A stretch of 64,000 nt of DNA, from contig JAKLMB010000002.1 in the NCBI GenBank assembly GCA_022813625.1, positions 1,612,001 to 1,676,000 on the forward strand, read 5' to 3'. Below the pieces are notes generated by a model. That model was not told the DNA's origin and did no database searches. It saw nothing but the letters and a program-made list of their open reading frames with translations. Below are positions 12,124 through 23,321 of the stretch, in pieces. Position 1 is the first letter of the stretch. Each line of letters opens with the position of its first letter. The position numbers and the translations under genes were made by a program. This DNA comes from Aaosphaeria pasadenensis. Its lineage: Eukaryota; Ascomycota; Dothideomycetes; Pleosporales.

Positions 12124-14217
12124 GGCGGTAGTGGACGTTTGTTACTTGTGGTGTTGGTGATGCTAGGTAGGGGGGATCGGGATGAGCAATCTGTAGGATG
12201 ATGAGATGTCATGATCAATACGAGGGGATTCGCTGGATGGAGTGAATGGAGTCATGGATGGATGGATTTGAATCGATGGGAAGATGGGTAGATGGGTCAT
12301 TGATGTGCATAGTAGTGGTACTTACGGGTACGGTGGAGTTGTGTTGTTTGGATGGAGAAATGAAGCAAATAGTGAGTACTGGTGTATGTACTGTGAAGTA
12401 AAAGGGTTCGAATAATGGGGCTGTGGATGAGATGGAATAGAATCCTGTGAAGTAGAAGGAGAGGGAGAGGAAGAAGAGGGGGATAAGAGAGTGGTGGAGA
12501 GATGATGGGCTTTTAGCAGGGAGGAGATGATGGGACGCGAGTCGTGTATGGGTATGGGAATGGGTGGGATGTTGGATGTGGGTGAGTGGGTGAGGTGGGC
12601 TTGGTCATTGGCAAGTCTGGTGGTGGGTGGTTGTAGTGGGTGGAGGACGATGGAGGACGATGAGTTACGAGTACAGGAGGGATGCTTGATGGTGGTGGAT
12701 GGGATGTGTTGGCCATCTCTCATTGGTCGGTGGTGTCCATTGCGGTTAGGTTTACGGGATGAGAAGGGAAGGCACAATTGACAAGTTGACAGGGGACAGG
12801 GAAGGAAGCGACGACTGACTGGGGGTTGAAGATCGAAGACATGGGAAAGAGCGACCAAAAGCAAATCAAAAGCAAACAGTAACAGGCAGGAGCGACTGGG
12901 AAGCAAACAGGGCCACCCATCCATTCCTTATCCAATCCCATCCATGTATACTAACTTGTTGTGGCTAATCACTACTCCATAAACAGTAATACCTACATTG
13001 CAGGCTTCTTCCTATTCGATGCCTCACTTTTGCTTCCTACTTTTGCAGTAACAAACAGTTACATCAGATTGTCACCACGCTACTTCGTACCCCGAGTACA
13101 CTCTGCACTCTGCACTCTACACTCTACACTATCGACGATGCCAATGTACTCGTAGTTACTGTCTTCTGTCTACTGTATCTACAGAGCGCACACTATAATG
13201 TTTACTACCAATAGTGTCCACTCTCTGCGAATTACTCAGTACTCTCTACCCTCTACAAAGTACTTGCTGTCTATCGTCGACAGACTCTACTCCAACACAG
13301 TACTTCGTACTAGTCCATAGTCCATACTCAACTTAATACAATCAACTTCCAACTCTTTCTCTTTCAACGCCCTCTTAGTTAGCCTTGGCCTGCTCTGTGG
13401 CTCATCATGCGACATGTCGGCTTCTTCAGTCCTATCGCAACCCTCCCACACTGTTCCTTCCTACTTCTTTTCTTTTTTCTGCTGCGACTTTACCGTTCCA
13501 GCTCCTGTCTTCCGTCTTTCCATCATCCACCCTCGTCCTCTCAACATTTTCACCGGTGAATGACCTCACTCAGCTTACCCGTTCTCGTATTGCATCGCAT
13601 CTGCCGTTACACACTTCAGACCTCCCGGTGGGCTGAATCCAAACCTGCCAGATACGGAAGTTCGAGCATGCCCTTGTAACAACCACCACCTACCGCAGCA
13701 ATTCCCTTCAATCAATTAATTTGTCAATCAATCAAACGCGAATTTCTTCAAACGTCTTGGACTTCTCGTTTCGTACGAGCATGCAGGACAGGGTGCGATC
13801 CCATGCATCCACAAAATCGTCCTCATGAATCGCGTTTGGATCTAACCTCAGAGAGGCTCATCATGATCTGCGAATTACTAACCTCCGACTTTTATTTTGT
13901 ACACGATGCCATGTCCACTACGCTGCAAGGAGCACCCTAACATCCGGTGTAGGCAATCTCATTACTCCATATCCATGACCTCACAGACCACCACAGCTGC
14001 ACGTGTCGGTAATCTCCCTCTAGCACAACAGAGTAGAGTTATCGCCGCCGATCTCCCACCGAAATTGTCCAAATGGTCGAATGGTCGAATTATCGAAATT
14101 ATCAATGTCTGAAAGGCCCCTGTCCACATTCGACAACTATTATTGACTATTTGTAAATGTTCTACGAGGTAACTATTGAAACCATTATACGGAGTACAGT
14201 GCAAGCCCCAAGGTAGC
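12124..14217. other. intergenic, low-complexity, no gene supported
   Basis: Two-kilobase upstream region of the zinc-finger gene. It carries GGAT/GATG microsatellite-like stretches (12230-12300, 12540-12720) and a GCACTCT/ACACTCT repeat at about 13096-13131. Between 13080 and 13330 there are many short GTACTT/TACTC motifs. Long Ser/Pro/His-rich frames on the minus strand (12322-12924) come from the base skew and are not supported as genes. Confidence 0.5.
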
Positions 14218-15717
14218 CTACAAACTCCATGTTGCGGGTCGTAGAATGCGCCGTAGCTTGACCATCTGCCGGGCGTTTGGTGGAGTCGTCGTCACCAACC
14301 TGCCTTGCCGGCTGAGCTGGCGACTGGTCGAACTCACTCGTGCCACACGGTTTGGTCTCTTTGGTGGTGACGTTGGCTCCTCCAGTCCAAGCCGCACCCG
14401 CGCCTTCCAATCAGGACCATGCGTTGAAGGCGTCGTAACAGGATCCGAGTCTTCCTCTGCTTCATCGTCCTGGTCCTCCTGCTCCCAGAACCTATCCAAT
14501 TCATCCGCACCCACCGGCCTGCAGGCACACATTCCTTGGAAGTACTCGGCCGTCTCGTCTGACATGCTCACATCGGCTCTGCTCTGTGCGTCGTCGCGTT
14601 CTTCTTGGCCTGCCAAGATATCCAAACTGGATATCAGGGATAGAGAAGAAGAAAAGACGCCATTATTGAGCCGGATGGGCCCTGGCAAGTAGACATCTCG
14701 CTCCGACAATCTCGGCAGTGATCGGCGTCCGAAAGGACCTCGAGGTTGACCATGAGAAACCAAAGGCACGATGGGGGGCTTTTCCCTGTTGCCCTTGGCT
14801 GGCCTCAAGACCTTACGCCTCCCCAGGCCGACACCAGGCGATGCGGGACTCGGCCTGGGTCTCTTCATTGGCAAACCGTAGAGCTCGCGAGGCGTTTCCG
14901 TCCCAGAGGTAGGTACATCCGGTAAACCTCTCTTCCTGGAGTCTGCCAAACCCTTTTCTAGGCCTTCTACCTGAATCGATTGTAGAATTGCCTTGACGGG
15001 CGTACTTTCCGAGGCACCCTCAACACCTCGTGCATCAGGTTCGGTTGATATCACTTCGTACCTTTGCAGCTGTGCACTTGGCATTTGTTTCTGAGGACTA
15101 CCTTGGTAGTGGGAGCCGACTCCTTCCAACGACCTAGCCTTGCTCTTGCGCGACTTGATGGGTGACTTGGCTACGGAGGTCCCAAATCGAGATTCCTTGG
15201 GGTGCTGAAATCTCAGTTCTAGACTACGATGCGCTCCATCCTCGAGAGGCAAGTCCGGTCTGGCAAATCTTGCGCTGATTGCTCTTCTCGGCGGTCGGGG
15301 CGCTGACGATAGCATCTTCAACATTTCTGGAGGAGTTGTGGCTGCTTTTCTCATCAACCTTGGCCTTTGTGGTGGCTGCTGATTCCCGCTGCATCTCCTG
15401 GGAATCAGCCGGAATGAGGAGGATGCGCAAGATGAAGAGATATTAAGAGAAGACACGTCTGGACTCATTACTCGAGGTGTTCGGTCTTCGTCTAAGCTGA
15501 GGGACTCGAGTCGGCTGATAATATCGCTGCATTCATCCAGTCCTGCAGATGCAGCTGGTGAGCTGTTCAGCAAGCCTGTCCCTTCCGCAGCTTCCTTGTT
15601 GGCATCTACCAACATATCCTCGAAGAACGAGTCGTGTTTGACGTGAGTTGGTGCTTGATGGGCCATGGTGTCGTTGTGTATTGGCACCTTTTCCTCTGCT
15701 GTTTTGTTGATGTCCAT
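14218..15717 (-). CDS. hypothetical disordered protein
   Basis: Single-exon 499-aa protein with no family I recognise. The N-terminal 80 residues are acidic and contain SFFEDMLVDANKEAAEG and CSDIISRLESLSLDEDR, possibly short helices. Residues 90-370 are Arg/Pro/Ser-rich and basic, with several SP/TP sites. A patch at about 375-420 holds the only Cys pair (GMCACRPVGADELDRFWEQ) and is followed by an acidic EDQDDEAEEDSD run. The C-terminus is again basic. The lengthy frame with an ATG and coding-like codon use supports a real gene. A second in-frame ATG lies 17 codons downstream (15666). The alternation of acidic and basic blocks suggests a nuclear or scaffold protein, but that is a guess. Confidence 0.7.
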   Translation of the reverse strand: MDINKTAEEKVPIHNDTMAHQAPTHVKHDSFFEDMLVDANKEAAEGTGLLNSSPAASAGLDECSDIISRLESLSLDEDRTPRVMSPDVSSLNISSSCASSSFRLIPRRCSGNQQPPQRPRLMRKAATTPPEMLKMLSSAPRPPRRAISARFARPDLPLEDGAHRSLELRFQHPKESRFGTSVAKSPIKSRKSKARSLEGVGSHYQGSPQKQMPSAQLQRYEVISTEPDARGVEGASESTPVKAILQSIQVEGLEKGLADSRKRGLPDVPTSGTETPRELYGLPMKRPRPSPASPGVGLGRRKVLRPAKGNREKPPIVPLVSHGQPRGPFGRRSLPRLSERDVYLPGPIRLNNGVFSSSLSLISSLDILAGQEERDDAQSRADVSMSDETAEYFQGMCACRPVGADELDRFWEQEDQDDEAEEDSDPVTTPSTHGPDWKARVRLGLEEPTSPPKRPNRVARVSSTSRQLSRQGRLVTTTPPNARQMVKLRRILRPATWSL

Positions 15718-16650
15718 CGTGATGTTAACGGGAAATGAACAAAGAGAGCGCTTGCCATCATACCTCGTAAGGCAAGTCGCGGAACCATAGTTGTAAGTCA
15801 GTCACCTGCGGATGGCTGGACCCTGAGCTATGCTTTCTCATGTGAAATGTGAGAGAACAGGATTGGCTGTTCAGCTGGTTCAAATTCGCATAGTCTTCCA
15901 GTAGCGCCATGATGTATGAACGTTGCAATCATTCATCGGTACCGAGCGGTACCTATGACCCTACGAGCTCCGTAGAAGATCGGTAATCTTTGATTGTAGG
16001 GCAGATACTGCATGTCAACTACTAGTGTGAGATCCAGAAGTTCTCACTACGGAGTCTCTCAAACATGTGCTCCATTTGAAATTTACTCTGATATCAAAAG
16101 AAGCAAATTATGTTCTCCCATAATAGTTGACCTTATCAATCACTAGAATCTGTTCATACGTCGTGGTGTAGACTCTACTTTAAGAGCACCGTGAGCGCTA
16201 TACCTGCCCCACCTCGAAGGTTCCGGATGCATTCGTCATTTCCCCATGATTTGCCCCGCGACGGCTCATCGAAAGTACCCCTCATTCTCTCCAACATCTC
16301 GCAAAATATCATTACCCCAAAACAAGCATTCGTAAACTACCCATTTGGAAGACTCGGATCAATGGGGTCTTATTCCATCATGTCGATTGGTCATGCAGTC
16401 GTGTGGGGCACAACAAGAGCTATAGTCCACGGTTGGTAACATTCGTATATTATTACATGGTCGTTTCCCACGGAAATCGAACTTAGGATAAGAAACATCC
16501 GCTGGACGGATTGCCGAACTATAAGGACATCCCCCCCCGGAGTGGTCCGCACTGGGATTATAATGCGATTGTAGTTTGAATCAATTGCGAGTAACCATCG
16601 CGCGCGTTTATTTCAAATCCGTAGAAGAGGAATCGGGATATACAGACAGT
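15718..16650. other. intergenic, no gene supported
   Basis: Divergent spacer between the disordered protein and the lactonase-like gene. It contains one TACGGAGT octamer (16048) and CTCCGTA at 15969. A GTG-initiated frame at 16191-16439 has no ATG start or family features. Confidence 0.5.
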
Positions 16651-17740
16651 ATGGCAACATCAATAGATCTGATAAACCAAGCTCCAGAGGTGAAATCCAT
16701 TCTGATTCTCACAGTGTCTAAAGCTCATTGAAGTACAGGGCACCAAACTATGGGTCTGGCAGCCCCAACTCTTACCTCGAAGAGTCACTGTCGAGAGGGC
16801 ATTGGAATAGACTGACCCGATCTCCAGTTTCTCCACCTTGGGAACCTCGAATGCGATGAAGGATGGCTCAAACGCGCTGTAAATACAACCCAACATCCCT
16901 TACCCATTCACCTCCTATCCATCCATCCAGCCCCAAGAACGAAACCAAACCCATATCAAAACCAAAGACCATGACCAACACAACCCCTAACAGGGCAATA
17001 CCTCCTCCCTCTCAAACCCCAACCCCACGAACCTCCGCCGCAAACTCATCATGCTCGCCTACCTTATCTCGCACCCAACCGAAGGCCTCATCCTCTACGA
17101 AACCGGCGCCGGCGCCGACTACCCCGAAGTCGTCGGGCCCCAAGTCAACGACGTCTTCACGCGGGTCGACTACACCCCCACCATGGACCTCGCCGCACAG
17201 ATCGCCTCGACCGGAAACTCCATCTCCGACATCAAGATGGTGATAATCGGACACCTTCACCTCGACCACGCGGGGGGTCTCACCCCCTTCCGCAACACGG
17301 GGATCCCCGTCCACGTGCACGAACTCGAGCTCAAGCACGCCTTCTACGCCGTCGCCACGCGCTCCGACCTCGGCGTCTACCTCCCCCACTACCTCACCTT
17401 CGACATCAACTGGGTGCCCTTCCACGGGTCGTTCCTCGAGCTCGCGGCGGGGATAAACATCCACCATTCCCCCGGCCACACCCCCGGGCTGAGTATCATG
17501 CAGCTTAATCTGAGGGGGTCCGGCACGTGGGTGTTTACGAGCGACCAGTATCATGTCAAGGAGAACTTTGAGCAGGATTTGCCGCAGGGGTGGTTGGCGA
17601 GGGATCACGATGCGTGGGTGAGGAGCCATCAGATGATTAAGGGGTTGAAGAGGAGGACGGGGGCGAAGGTCGTGCTAGGGCATTGTTGGGATACGGTGAG
17701 GGAGTTGGGGATTGAGTTCGGGGGGAGGGCTTATGAGTAG
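16651..17740 (+). CDS. metallo-beta-lactamase fold hydrolase, AHL-lactonase-like
   Basis: Zinc-dependent hydrolase of the metallo-beta-lactamase superfamily, nearest in pattern to the N-acyl homoserine lactonase (AttM/AiiB) branch. Exon 3 (16994-17740) carries HLHLDHAGG (HxHxDH zinc motif), HHSPGHTPG (third metal His), TSDQYH (bridging Asp region) and GHCWD (last metal His). Exon 2 (16828-16878) supplies LGNLECDEGWLKRA and splices in frame through a 115-bp GTAAAT...ACAG intron. Neither exon has a usable in-frame ATG upstream of the domain, so a first exon is needed; the best candidate is 16651-16689 (MATSIDLINQAPE) with a weak GTGAAA donor. That exon is uncertain. Predicted length is 278 aa. 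The real substrate in fungi is unknown; lactone hydrolysis is an inference from the family. Confidence 0.78.
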
Positions 17741-19505
17741 TGTGTGTGCGGATTCCTGTGGTCGCGTGTTCACGTCTGTAGATTTCAGGTTTGGATGTAG
17801 AATACTGGGATGGAGAGATGTATAGAAGATATGAAGAAGGGGCATACGTCCCATTCAGTCACACAAACCTTAACCCGAGAGCGTGCTTCATACGGCGAAT
17901 AGATGAGACAGTAAAGACCGAGTACTAAGTCTGGATCTTTTTTCTCTCTGATATAACTCTGACACACGTACTTTTGCAAAACGGTGAAAACGTGTGGTCA
18001 GTTGAATGTAAGCAATATGATATTTTATTCATGCTCTTAGGCGTACGCATATACCGTACTGTTGGAAAAAGGAGCTCATAACGACGAATTGTTTACCAGC
18101 TGTCAATCTCTCTCCCAGGGCTAACGATAGGAGTAAGTGGAATTTCTAGGACAAACATACAAAAAACTGACACCACAATGTCTAGTCTCTTCAAAGTGGG
18201 TACCTTCTCTACTTCCATAGCATGAACATAAACGAGGAGCTCATTGTTGTTGCTCTTACCATGTTCAAAAATTGAAGGGATAGATATAGGTACTGTACCC
18301 TATCGACGCAGTAAGTGATCTCAAATCCAGTGTGGTAGCGCTGAGACAAACTCACCGCACGTGTGCATGTGAAGCTTACATCCTTTAGTGAACCGGTGGA
18401 GCACTTCCCTTCGATTGACATTTTTATCTTGAAATATATAAGTCGGACTTGTAAGAGGAATAAGTCAATAATTCATAGTAACAGTTGCATACTACAGCTA
18501 CTATATGCATATCCTAAATCGTCCATTTTCCAAAATCTAATCAAGTCCTTGGTCGTAAGCAAATTCTTTATGTACCTAGGTACGTATGAACTCCCCACGC
18601 TCAAACAATCGAAGGCGCCTGTCATCGCCCCGGAATGGTCCACGCCCACGCACGCCCATGATTGGCCACTCGTCTCACCCGGCTCGCAAACTAAGCGACT
18701 ACACGCGAGAGTTCCCCTTTCGTTCCTGCATATTCAAGACATCTTTCGCAAACGCAAACCCAACATCATCCACCCACCCACCCTTCCCGTGGGCAGTGTT
18801 TACTGTTTACTGTTCATGTGGGTGGCGAGGAGTAGTCGTAGAAACCTCGTTTGAAAAATAGCCGCGTTTGGGTACTGGTACGGTACATGTGCGCGATCGC
18901 GGATCGTTCGAATTCGGATGCATTCCAGCAGCAGGGCAAATTATTGGGACAACACCCCCCCGTGTAACGCGGAACGCGTTGGCCCCTCGATTCGAAGAAT
19001 GAGTCACACGCGGGTGGGTAGCAAGGGAGAGAAGGAGGAGAGAGACCTGTTCCTGTCAGGAGCGTGTTTGTTGCGCACGCGGCGGCCTTTGAACCAGATC
19101 TCGCAATCTCGCAATGTGGTTTTTGTTTTGGATGAGTGTGTGTTTGGTATTATTACTATCTATACAGTTTGTGACCTTATTTTTCAATCATGCCATTTTG
19201 CAATCCGGAATCGTGTGTTTCGTGTGTATGACATTAGAGAGAGAGAGAGAAGGAGCATGACTAGAAACTAAAAAGTCTGGAAAGGGGGAAACAAAGGTTT
19301 TGTGTGTAGTTGTGTGTACCTGACGCCGCCTATCCACCCGTTTGACCCTGAATTAAAAAAGCCCCCATCCTGCCGTCACTACCGATCACACCGTGATCAG
19401 TGAAGCCAAAAAGGGTATAAACCTATACACATCGAATGAGTGATTGTTCAACCAGATAGAGGACTGGAGAAACTTACCGAGAATGACCGCAATCGCGGAG
19501 TTCGT
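17741..19505. other. intergenic, no gene supported
   Basis: 1.8-kb spacer between genes whose 3' ends face each other. It contains a TACCTAGGTA palindrome (18573-18582) and a GA microsatellite near 19230-19250. A 163-codon frame at 18363-18854 has random composition. A GTAAGT-like signal on the minus strand at about 19471-19476 could be a 3'-UTR intron donor of the GPI protein gene. Confidence 0.5.
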
Positions 19506-20153
19506 CTAGAGGACGAGGCCAGCAACGGCCAAGGCAATACCGCCGAAGGAGACCATGTTGAGAGCGGCAGCGCCCGTGGCCTCTGCCGGAGCAGAGGTAG
19601 ACGGAGCCAGGCTCTTAGCTGGAGTGGACTTCGCGGCCGTGCTCACGGGAACCGACGAGTTGGGGAAAGACGGCGCGGCAGAGGTTGCTGGGACCGAAGT
19701 GTTGGCCGGGACTGAAGGCACAACGGGGACGATGGAAGAGACCACCGGTGGAGGAGCAATGGGGACGGATGGGACCACTGGTGGAGTCTCGACGGGGACA
19801 GACGGGACTGGGTGCATATGTCAGTAACGTGAAGCGCATTTGGTGATTAGTAGAGGAGATATCGTTCACTTACCAACTGGAACAGATGGCACGACTGGCA
19901 CTGACGGAACCACTGGCACCGAAGGCGCGACAGGAACCGAAGGTGAAGCTGGCTTGGAGGGCTCGACCGGGACCGATGGAACGACCGGAACAGAGGGCTC
20001 AAACGGAGGAGCAGAGGAGACCACCACGGGAACAGAGGTTGCTGGAGGAGCTTGAATCTGACCGTCGGAGATCTGGGTGATGGGCTGGACAGACCATTGG
20101 GGAACGGCCTGGACACCGAGAGCGGCGATGGTGATCAAGGCGAAGTAACGCAT
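19506..20153 (-). CDS. secreted GPI-anchored Pro/Val/Ser-repeat protein
   Basis: Small cell-surface protein of 193 aa from two exons, 20153-19874 and 19807-19506, joined by a 66-bp intron (GTAAGT...CCAG). Residues 1-16 (MRYFALITIAALGVQA) are a signal peptide. The middle is repeated PSVPV/PVVPSVPV units interspersed with Ala/Glu/Lys, a low-complexity extended stalk. The C-terminus has a Thr/Ser/Ala-rich segment, a small-residue site (GAAALN) and a hydrophobic tail FGGIALAVAGLVL, the layout of a GPI-anchor signal. A wall-localised structural or adhesion role is inferred. The ATG at 20153 is chosen because it directly precedes the signal peptide; the frame continues open upstream but without the secretory start. 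Confidence 0.8.
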
Positions 20154-23100
20154 GTTGAAAGAATGGGTTGTTGTTTTGTTTAGGTAGAGAAGGTTGAAGG
20201 TTGTGTGTGGTGTTGTTGTTAGGGTAAAGTAAAGTAAAGGCAGGATATGTACCGAAGGAAAAGGATATGGATATGACTGGTCGTAGGAGCGAGTGAACGA
20301 CGAGCACACTATTAGCAGACGAAAGAGTGGAGGATCGACTGATAGGTAATTGAAGTTGGATAGAGTGCGGGTGGAGAGAAGAAGAAGAGAGCGAGGAAGA
20401 GGAAGAGAGGAGGGGAAGAGATATAAAGGCCAGAAATGCAAATGTACTTAAGTGTGCTAGGTAGGTGGGTAGGTAGCTAGGTGGCTAGTGAGTGAGTGAT
20501 TGAGTGTATGAGCGTCAAGTGAGCGTCAAGTGAGTGAGTGAGGGTTGCCTGGGGGGAGCAGAGCATTTCTCTGGCTACCAAGCAAAGCTACAGAAAGGGA
20601 GGCCCGGCTCGGATTGCGGCCAGTGCGAGCCAAATGAGTGAATGAATGTACTCCGTATGTGCACACTAACTAGTCAATTGTGAAGTCAAGGACACATCCC
20701 GATCCTGATCGCCACTCGTCTCCGCGTTGCTAGTTGATACCAGCAAGGCGGGTGGGTGGATGTTTGAATAGATGGATGCATGGATGGATGAATTGAAGCC
20801 CAAACAAGGATATGGATATGGATAAAACAACAACAAGCATTCAGCCAAGGCACAGGCGAGAACACCATGTTGATCCTCCATCACGTTCCATGTTTACTAC
20901 GACTAGGAAACTCCATGTTTTACATCATTTTCGCCTCTCGACAATCGATGTGTGTGAGTGTGGCGTGTGGGAGCGAGCACTGTCTGTTTGAGCATGTCCC
21001 AAGATCTAACCAGTGCACAGAAGACGGATATCTGTGCATCACTTCACTTCCACATATCTCCCTTTGCACGACCACCTGCAGTCACCAATCTCCATGCAAC
21101 CGCCGTACACGCCACCCTCGCTCATACCTAGGTACCTACCGCACGGTTTGTCTTTTTCGAAACAAACGTACGTTGGGTCGTACCACATTGGCGTGCGTTT
21201 GGACCGGTCGGTTCGATTGCTGGCTGGACACATAAATGCACCAGTCCTTTTGTGAAACCCAATCAGAGAAAAAGCAGGTGTAGTTACGTTGTGACCAAGT
21301 GACACTTTTCACCGTGCCTGGTCGTACAGGTACAGTATCTGCATGCATCTAACAAACGGAAAGCATGGATTGTTTTTTTTTGGTCGAGAGACAGAGAGAA
21401 CAAGGGCGGTCGATTTATTCCAACCTCTCTCGATTTTGCCAGGGCGATAACTAACTATCTGCAACTGGTGCATGTATGTAGTTTACAATGTCGACAATCT
21501 ACGCGGAACAGCACAGGACCTGATCAATCCATGTATGCCTGCATACAACCCCAGCCCAGGCCCGCCCGCCTAGCGACGACCTACGCTACCCTCGTCACGA
21601 ACGATTGAAGGATCGCAGATCGAGCGATTCGGACAATTATTTTCGCTGGTCCTGCGATTCTCTAGCTCCCGTGCCTGATATGCAACAACCCACCGGCCGC
21701 CACCCTCTCCGTCAATCTATGAATAGGAACAAAATAATCACATCAACGCAAACGATCATCCACCTCATTCCCGTGGCGTTCGTTTCGTTTGCTCGCTTTG
21801 CCGATCGCCAGCTTCGCCTCCCGTAAATTACGCCTCCCTTTCTTCCCATTCCGAACGTCTCCCCTCGCAACACATCAAAACATGTGGGGAATACGTACCT
21901 AGTTAATGCATGTCGACGGTTAAGTTACCGCAAACTCGAAACACCAAACAATGCATCGATGACGATTGTATTATGTACTTTTGCACTTCGTCCGTCCCAA
22001 CGGTGTGTATCTGCGCCTTAGTTTCATGAGCTACCGTAGCAACGAACGAAGGAAGGGAAGGGGATGGGGGGAGGGAAACTTGATATGCAAGGTCAGACCA
22101 GCCAATCCCGAATGCGTAGGGAAGATGTTACTAGCTACGTGAAGGTAAGCTTCGCTTCGATCCGTACCGCGCCGTTGCGAAAGGGCCCAGTCATGGTAAA
22201 CTATGCACGAAACATCTGGTCAAAGAACACCATCTTCAGTCCCTTCAATCTGTAACATCTATTTATGAGCTTGATCTGACAATTCATTGACGACGACACA
22301 CACCTGTACATGAACAGGCTAGTGGGTAGAACTTGTCGAAATGCATAAGTCCCTCACATACTCCGTAGATACAGATTGACTATCCGAAGAGTGAGATTGT
22401 GAAACCCGCACATACTCGTCTGATAGTTCACCATTCCCCTTCGCCTTCCCCTTATCACATACCCTCCTCGTCTGACGATCTCCCCGCAATGCCTAAGGAC
22501 CACCGAAACAAAGAAACTACTTTACCCACTATGATCACGACATTCAGTACTTGACGGTTCGGATCCCTTGCCATGGACCGTGGGATCCCCCCGCATCAAT
22601 CATCACCACGAGGCAGACAATGCCATTCTGTGAACCTTTTAAAGTATATAGGGAGAGCAAATGAGCAAACAAAAGGACGCCCATATCATCGCCACTCATC
22701 CCCACGAAAGAAAGGAAAACGTACTCGTGGTCATTAAGTGATTGAAGGGTCGATCGAAAAATTGGTAAAATGCGAGTCGTACGTTGAAGGAAGCTTCCCA
22801 GTCGGGTTGAGTTGGATTACCCCCTCCTATCCCCGGTATTTCGTACGGCCTTGATGCCTTGTGGGAAATTGACGAACCCTCCATTTTCGAATCACAATCG
22901 TTGAGTAGGATGGGGAGATTCCCGCTGATCGTGAGTGGTGGCTTCTAGTCGGTATGGCCATATGTGGCCGTGCCATGGGCTTGGGATGCTTTCCTTTGTT
23001 TTTCTTCTACAACCTGTGGTACTTGACCTTTTTTTTGCTTTTTTTCTGATGATGGTCACGTTGAGCGTAATGAGAGGAATCAGGACGACGACTGTAATGG

Positions 23101-23321
23101 TGATGATGATGATGATGATGCATTGCCATGTCTCTGCTATGCTACTTATGCAGTGCCCGACTGCCTCCTGCTTGCCTACGGCACGGGTATCTGTCTAATT
23201 ATCGTAAAAAAGGGAAATTGAGACCTTTCATAAAACCAGTCTTTGCTCGCTAAAAAGAAATCGAAACTTTTGCTACACTCCCCCCCCCCTTCCCATCCGC
23301 GTAGCGAAGATGTTAACTCTC
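20154..23321. other. long intergenic region, no gene supported
   Basis: More than 3 kb without a supported gene. It holds GTAGGT/GTGAGT microsatellite tracts (20456-20542), ACTCCGTA copies at 20650 and 22360, a TACCTAGGTA palindrome at 21125-21134, a (GAT)n run near 23100-23120 and a 10-C run at 23280-23289. No open frame here shows domain or compositional evidence of coding. Confidence 0.5.
20456..20542. repeat. degenerate GTAGGT / GTGAGT tandem repeats
   Basis: A run of GTAGGTGG/GTAGCTAG units followed by GTGAGTGA units and a duplicated GAGCGTCAAGT. It lies about 300 bp upstream of the GPI protein start. Simple-sequence DNA of no evident function. Confidence 0.75.

Noticed and set aside
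12322..12924. 200-codon minus-strand frame rich in Ser, Pro and His
   Set aside because: It arises from TGG/GGAT-rich skewed DNA, has no domain or hydrophobic pattern, and lies in the upstream region of the zinc-finger gene.
18363..18854. 163-codon plus-strand frame
   Set aside because: Composition is random, it has no ATG context or splice partners, and no motif is recognised.
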